A stretch of 64,000 nt of DNA, from assembly GCF_000332155.1 (NCBI RefSeq), contig NZ_KB235898.1, positions 124,001-188,000 of the forward strand, in the 5' to 3' direction. The number at the start of each line of letters is the position of its first letter. Position 1 is the first letter of the stretch. Position numbers and translations under genes: made by a program. Origin of the DNA: Kamptonema formosum PCC 6407. GTDB taxonomy: Bacteria; Cyanobacteriota; Cyanobacteriia; Cyanobacteriales; Microcoleaceae. The notes under the pieces were generated by a model. It was given only the letters and a program-made list of their open reading frames with translations, had not been told where the DNA came from and searched no databases. Shown one piece after another: positions 61,396 to 64,000 of this stretch.

Positions 61396-61977
61396 ATGCT
61401 CTCATCTCCGATAGTATTACGTATGCCGCCCAAAATGCAAATGACAGAAGATGAGTTTTTTGAATTCTGTCAAATCAATCGCGACTTACAAATCGAACGA
61501 AATCAATCAGGAGAAGTGCTAATTATGCCCCCCACTGGAGGAACAACAGGCAATCGCAGCGGTAGCATATTTGCACAGTTATATAATTGGACAGAGCAAG
61601 ACGGAACGGGTATTTGTTTTGACTCAAGCACTGGATTTAAGCTGTCAGTTGGTGACAAATCCCCAGACGCTTCGTGGATGAAACTGGAACGATGGAATGC
61701 TTTATCAGAAGAACAGCAAGATAAATTTGTACCAATTTGTCCTGATTTTGTAGTAGAACTCAGGTCTGCTTCCGATAACTTGAAACCCTTGCAAGAAAAA
61801 ATGGCAGAATACATGAGGGAAGCGGGAGTAAAGTTAGGCTGGTTAATCGATCGCAAAAATCGCAGAGTTTATATTTATCGTCCTGGTTTGTCAGAGGAAT
61901 GTTTGGAAAATCCAGCTACAATTAGCGGCGATCCTATTTTGCCGGGATTTATTCTTAATATGAGTAAGATTTGGTAA
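61396..61977 (+). CDS. Uma2 family putative endonuclease, copy 1
   Basis: A 193-residue protein of the cyanobacterial Uma2/DUF820 group, a PD-(D/E)xK-like nuclease fold. MTEDEFFEFCQIN and LQIERNQSGEVLIMPPTGG open it, then DFVVELRSxSDNLKPLQEKMAEYMREAG and LGWLIDRKNRRVYIYRPG carry the proposed acidic and Lys residues. GGAG before ATG 61396 is preferred over an earlier ATG at 61318. Cyanobacteria often have dozens of Uma2 genes with unknown targets. Confidence 0.85.
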   Translation: MLSSPIVLRMPPKMQMTEDEFFEFCQINRDLQIERNQSGEVLIMPPTGGTTGNRSGSIFAQLYNWTEQDGTGICFDSSTGFKLSVGDKSPDASWMKLERWNALSEEQQDKFVPICPDFVVELRSASDNLKPLQEKMAEYMREAGVKLGWLIDRKNRRVYIYRPGLSEECLENPATISGDPILPGFILNMSKIW

Positions 61978-62022
61978 ATAGATCGTTATCAAAGAAAGAA
62001 TTTTTGAAGGGAGGAAAACACC

Positions 62023-62607
62023 ATGCTCTCATCTCCAATAGTATTACGTATGCCGCCTAAAATGCAAATGACAGAAGATGATTTTTTTGAGTTCTGTCAA
62101 ATTAATCGCGACTTACAAATTGAACGAAATCAATCGGGAGAAGTGTTAATTATGCCCCCCACTGGTTCAGAGACAGGAAACCGAGAAGGCAACATCTTCG
62201 GGCCTTTGTGGGTATGGTCAGAGCAAGATGGCACAGGTTTAGTTTTTACTTCTAGTGCAGGATTTACCTTATCAACAGGTGCAGAAAGAGCGCCAGACTC
62301 CGCTTGGATTAAACTAGAAAGATGGAATGCTTTATCCTCAGAAAACAAGAAAAAATTTGCTCCCATTTGTCCTGATTTTGTAGTAGAACTCAGGTCTGAG
62401 TCTGATAACTTAAAACCTCTGCAAGAAAAAATGGCGGAATACATGAGGGAAGCGGGAGTCAGGCTAGGCTGGCTAATTGACCGCAAAAATCGCAGAGTTT
62501 ATATTTACCGTCCAGGTTTACCAGAGGAATGTTTGGAAAATCCTGCTACAATTAGCGGCGATCCTGTTTTGCCGGGATTTGTTCTCAATATGAGTAAAAT
62601 TTGGTAA
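62023..62607 (+). CDS. Uma2 family putative endonuclease, copy 2
   Basis: A 194-residue paralogue of the preceding gene, with identical N-terminal 20 residues and C-terminal 60 residues at the protein level and nearly identical DNA there; the middle (about 60-115) differs. GGGAGGA 7 bases upstream. The tandem copy suggests recent duplication followed by divergence of the central segment. Confidence 0.85.
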   Translation: MLSSPIVLRMPPKMQMTEDDFFEFCQINRDLQIERNQSGEVLIMPPTGSETGNREGNIFGPLWVWSEQDGTGLVFTSSAGFTLSTGAERAPDSAWIKLERWNALSSENKKKFAPICPDFVVELRSESDNLKPLQEKMAEYMREAGVRLGWLIDRKNRRVYIYRPGLPEECLENPATISGDPVLPGFVLNMSKIW

Positions 62608-62619
62608 TTTTATTTATAG

Positions 62620-63111
62620 TCAAATTCCCAGATGCAAAATGAAAAAATCGCCGCTACAAGTTTTATCAGCGTAGGTTGCCAGAGTTATCAAATTGTTGAC
62701 TACCATATCTCGATCAAATTCTAACTGTTCGTAATACGGCTCACTTTCTACTCCTTCATCATCTATGTCAGACATCCAAGAACCAGTTAGCTGAAGTTTT
62801 GCAGGAGCTTTTGAAAATAATTGTGCCCATGACCAAACTACATGATGAAAAACCTCTGCTCCCTGTTTATTGATGATTGTCGGCCCGTAAAGATTTAAGC
62901 CGTAACCTTGCCACTCTTTAAGATTATCTTTAGGATTAGCAGGGTTGAGGGTAGGTACCCACTTTAATGTATCATTAAGGTAACTAATCAAATCATAGTC
63001 AATTATCAGACGGGAAGAGTTCAGATCGCAAGAGCGACGAAAGTATTTGGCGTAATCTGTATAATTAACTTTCCCTTCAGGCAAAAGTAAAAAATCATGG
63101 TCGAGACTCAT
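62620..63111 (-). CDS. Immunity-like protein next to a decayed toxin
   Basis: A 163-residue soluble, acidic protein: LLPEGKVNYTDYAKYFRRSCDLNSSRLIIDYDLI, a Trp-rich centre (VPTLNPANPKDNLKEWQGYGLNLYGPT) and SWMSDIDDEGVESEPYYEQLEFDRD. No enzyme motif. AGGAG is 7 bases before the ATG. Directly upstream, on the same strand with a 20-base gap, is a truncated toxin-like C-terminus (63132-63407), which makes an immunity function likely by position. The family is not one I can name. Confidence 0.6.
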   Translation of the reverse strand: MSLDHDFLLLPEGKVNYTDYAKYFRRSCDLNSSRLIIDYDLISYLNDTLKWVPTLNPANPKDNLKEWQGYGLNLYGPTIINKQGAEVFHHVVWSWAQLFSKAPAKLQLTGSWMSDIDDEGVESEPYYEQLEFDRDMVVNNLITLATYADKTCSGDFFILHLGI

Positions 63112-63131
63112 ACGTTTACTCCTAAAAATTG

Positions 63132-63407
63132 CTAATACGATCCAAATGAAATTATGTTATTATCAGAATCTAGGTCAATGTACCGCCCATTCTTAGAGTA
63201 CCTTTTCACCCCTGGCCTTGCTCCTGAAACATTGGTTTTCCGTGACCCTTTTTTAGCTGCAATCTTAAATTCCTCTGCTTTTCGCAGATATTGGGTAACA
63301 TCTTCTGCCCCTACTTCGTCACCATGCTTGAGAAAGTGTTCCTGTAACGACTGTTGAGGTGAATCATAGCTCCCTTTTGCCCACGAGCCAGTGAAATCTT
63401 CTATTTC
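63132..63407 (-). pseudogene. Remnant of a polymorphic toxin C-terminal domain
   Basis: A 91-codon frame ends with TAG at 63132 and begins right after an in-frame TAA at 63408, with no ATG, GTG or TTG near its start. The residues FLKHGDEVGAEDVTQYLRKAEEFK, then KRYSKNGRYIDLDSDNNIIS, FG, have the form of a C-terminal RNase-type (BECR-like) toxin module. The N-terminal delivery part is absent, so this is a leftover of a larger toxin. The next gene (62620-63111) starts 20 bases after its stop, the normal place for an immunity gene. Confidence 0.55.
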
Positions 63408-63428
63408 TTAAGTATAAACCTTTGTGTA

Positions 63429-63434
63429 TATAAT
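63429..63434 (+). promoter_or_regulatory. Candidate -10 for cysK
   Basis: TATAAT at 63429-63434 lies about 53 bases before the cysK ATG. The -35 at 17 bases upstream (around 63406-63411) is weak (TCTTAA). Confidence 0.4.
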
Positions 63435-63486
63435 GAGTAATAAGAATTTATTGTAAAATTTAGTAGTAAATAAAAACACAAATAGC

Positions 63487-64000
63487 ATGGATATCAAAAA
63501 CGGTTTTGTAGGCACTCTTGGCAACACCCCCCTAATCCGATTAAACAGCTTCAGCGATGAAACTGGGTGCGAAATTCTCGGTAAAGCAGAATTTCTTAAT
63601 CCCGGCGGTTCTGTGAAAGATCGAGCAGCCCATTATATTATCAAAGATGCCGAAGAAAAAGGCTTATTAAAACCAGGTGGGACAGTAGTAGAAGGAACCG
63701 CAGGCAATACTGGCATCGGTTTAGCTCATATATGCAACGCTAAAGGTTACAAATGCCTAATCGTAATTCCTGATACCCAATCTCAAGAAAAAATAGACGC
63801 ATTGAGAACATTAGGGGCTGAAGTCCGAACCGTGCCTGCTGTTCCCTACAAAGATCCTAATAACTATGTTAAATTCTCTGGAAGATTGGCCTCAGAAATA
63901 GATAATGCAATCTGGGCAAATCAATTTGATAATTTAGCTAATCGTCAAGCACATTATGAAACAACTGGCCCCGAAATCTGGGGACAAACAGGAGGAAAAA
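63487..64000 (+). CDS. cysK: Cysteine synthase A, 3' end outside window
   Basis: 171 codons are visible. The start [14 protein letters not shown] and the PLP lysine K44 in [13 protein letters not shown] are diagnostic, followed by TAGNTGIG for the phosphate. It makes cysteine from O-acetylserine and sulphide. ATG at 63487; upstream is AT-rich with a TATAAT. The frame continues past the window. Confidence 0.95.
   Translation, partial: MDIKNGFVGTLGNTPLIRLNSFSDETGCEILGKAEFLNPGGSVKDRAAHYIIKDAEEKGLLKPGGTVVEGTAGNTGIGLAHICNAKGYKCLIVIPDTQSQEKIDALRTLGAEVRTVPAVPYKDPNNYVKFSGRLASEIDNAIWANQFDNLANRQAHYETTGPEIWGQTGGK

Noticed and set aside
63154-63357. Plus-strand frame opposite the toxin remnant
   Set aside because: The minus-strand frame has toxin-like residues and a positional link to the immunity-like gene; the plus-strand translation has no such feature.
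1-64000. tRNA, rRNA, transposase and cas genes
   Set aside because: I looked for GGTTCGAAT-type T loops, DDE-type transposase motifs and Cas motifs and saw none; a covariance search could still find a tRNA I missed.

Overview
The window comes from a cyanobacterium, most likely a filamentous, non-heterocystous one of the Oscillatoria/Microcoleus/Kamptonema kind (the genus is inference). The signs are very frequent HIP1 octamers (GCGATCGC), a ferredoxin-thioredoxin reductase variable chain, an NTRC-type thioredoxin reductase-thioredoxin fusion, cyanophycin genes, a Cph2-like phytochrome, a probable aromatic-carotenoid enzyme pair, and spacers packed with heptamer-type tandem repeats (CTAGCCC, TAATTGC, TTAACAG) and purine-rich GGGGAGAT tracts. 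No rRNA, tRNA, transposase or cas gene was recognised. Two genes are cut by the window edges: a BadF/BadG-type sugar kinase at the left and cysK at the right.

Layout. 1-9.6 kb: sugar kinase, an exported protein, an NCS2 nucleobase permease, a tandem pair of sensor kinases (one intact, one with eroded catalytic boxes), a small YbjN/CesT-like protein and NTRC. 9.6-16.2 kb: a phosphatase-methyltransferase fusion, a DUF427 protein, a GH25 muramidase with three C-terminal repeats, a cation/proton antiporter bracketed by inverted repeat copies, and an LprI-like exported protein. 16.2-24.6 kb: a signalling block with two single-domain receivers, a 1629-residue multi-PAS/GAF kinase, a degenerate receiver and a REC-wHTH-HPt-REC-REC regulator. 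24.8-32.2 kb: alpha/beta hydrolase, YyaL-type protein, 2TM protein, a vMAP-NB-ARC STAND ATPase divergent from a PEP-CTERM protein across a 10-bp-phased motif array, and a Panacea-type toxin-antitoxin pair. 32.5-36 kb: a CphA2-type cyanophycin synthetase and cyanophycinase CphB. 36-45.2 kb: small conserved proteins (BON, DUF2294, DUF2267, DUF2555), a Cph2-like GAF-GAF-GGDEF-EAL phytochrome, a carboxylesterase and coaBC, the last followed at once by a two-repeat CRISPR-like remnant. 45.3-46.8 kb: two tandem HigBA-like toxin-antitoxin copies. 47.5-50.7 kb: a Rieske oxygenase and a Tat-exported FAD/Rieske carotenoid desaturase/methyltransferase (CruE/CruH-like). 51-64 kb: TPR and phytase-like secreted proteins, an SPFH/NfeD pair, a PP2C phosphatase, ftrV, a YdcF-type protein, 1-Cys peroxiredoxin, two Uma2 nuclease-like genes, an immunity-like gene next to a decayed polymorphic-toxin C-terminus, and cysK.

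Themes. Light and second-messenger signalling is prominent: one phytochrome with both GGDEF and EAL, and one large kinase with two GAF domains carrying a Cys-His pair. Conflict genes are scattered: Panacea pair, two HigBA-like copies, STAND ATPase, toxin remnant with immunity gene, CRISPR-like remnant. Redox control appears three times (NTRC, FtrV, 1-Cys Prx). The intergenic repeats are not random: several islands repeat the same order of three modules with the same junctions, and some supply stop codons or C-terminal codons to neighbouring genes.

All functional names rest on motif and domain recognition by eye. No database search was possible, so family names without a catalytic motif should be read as provisional.
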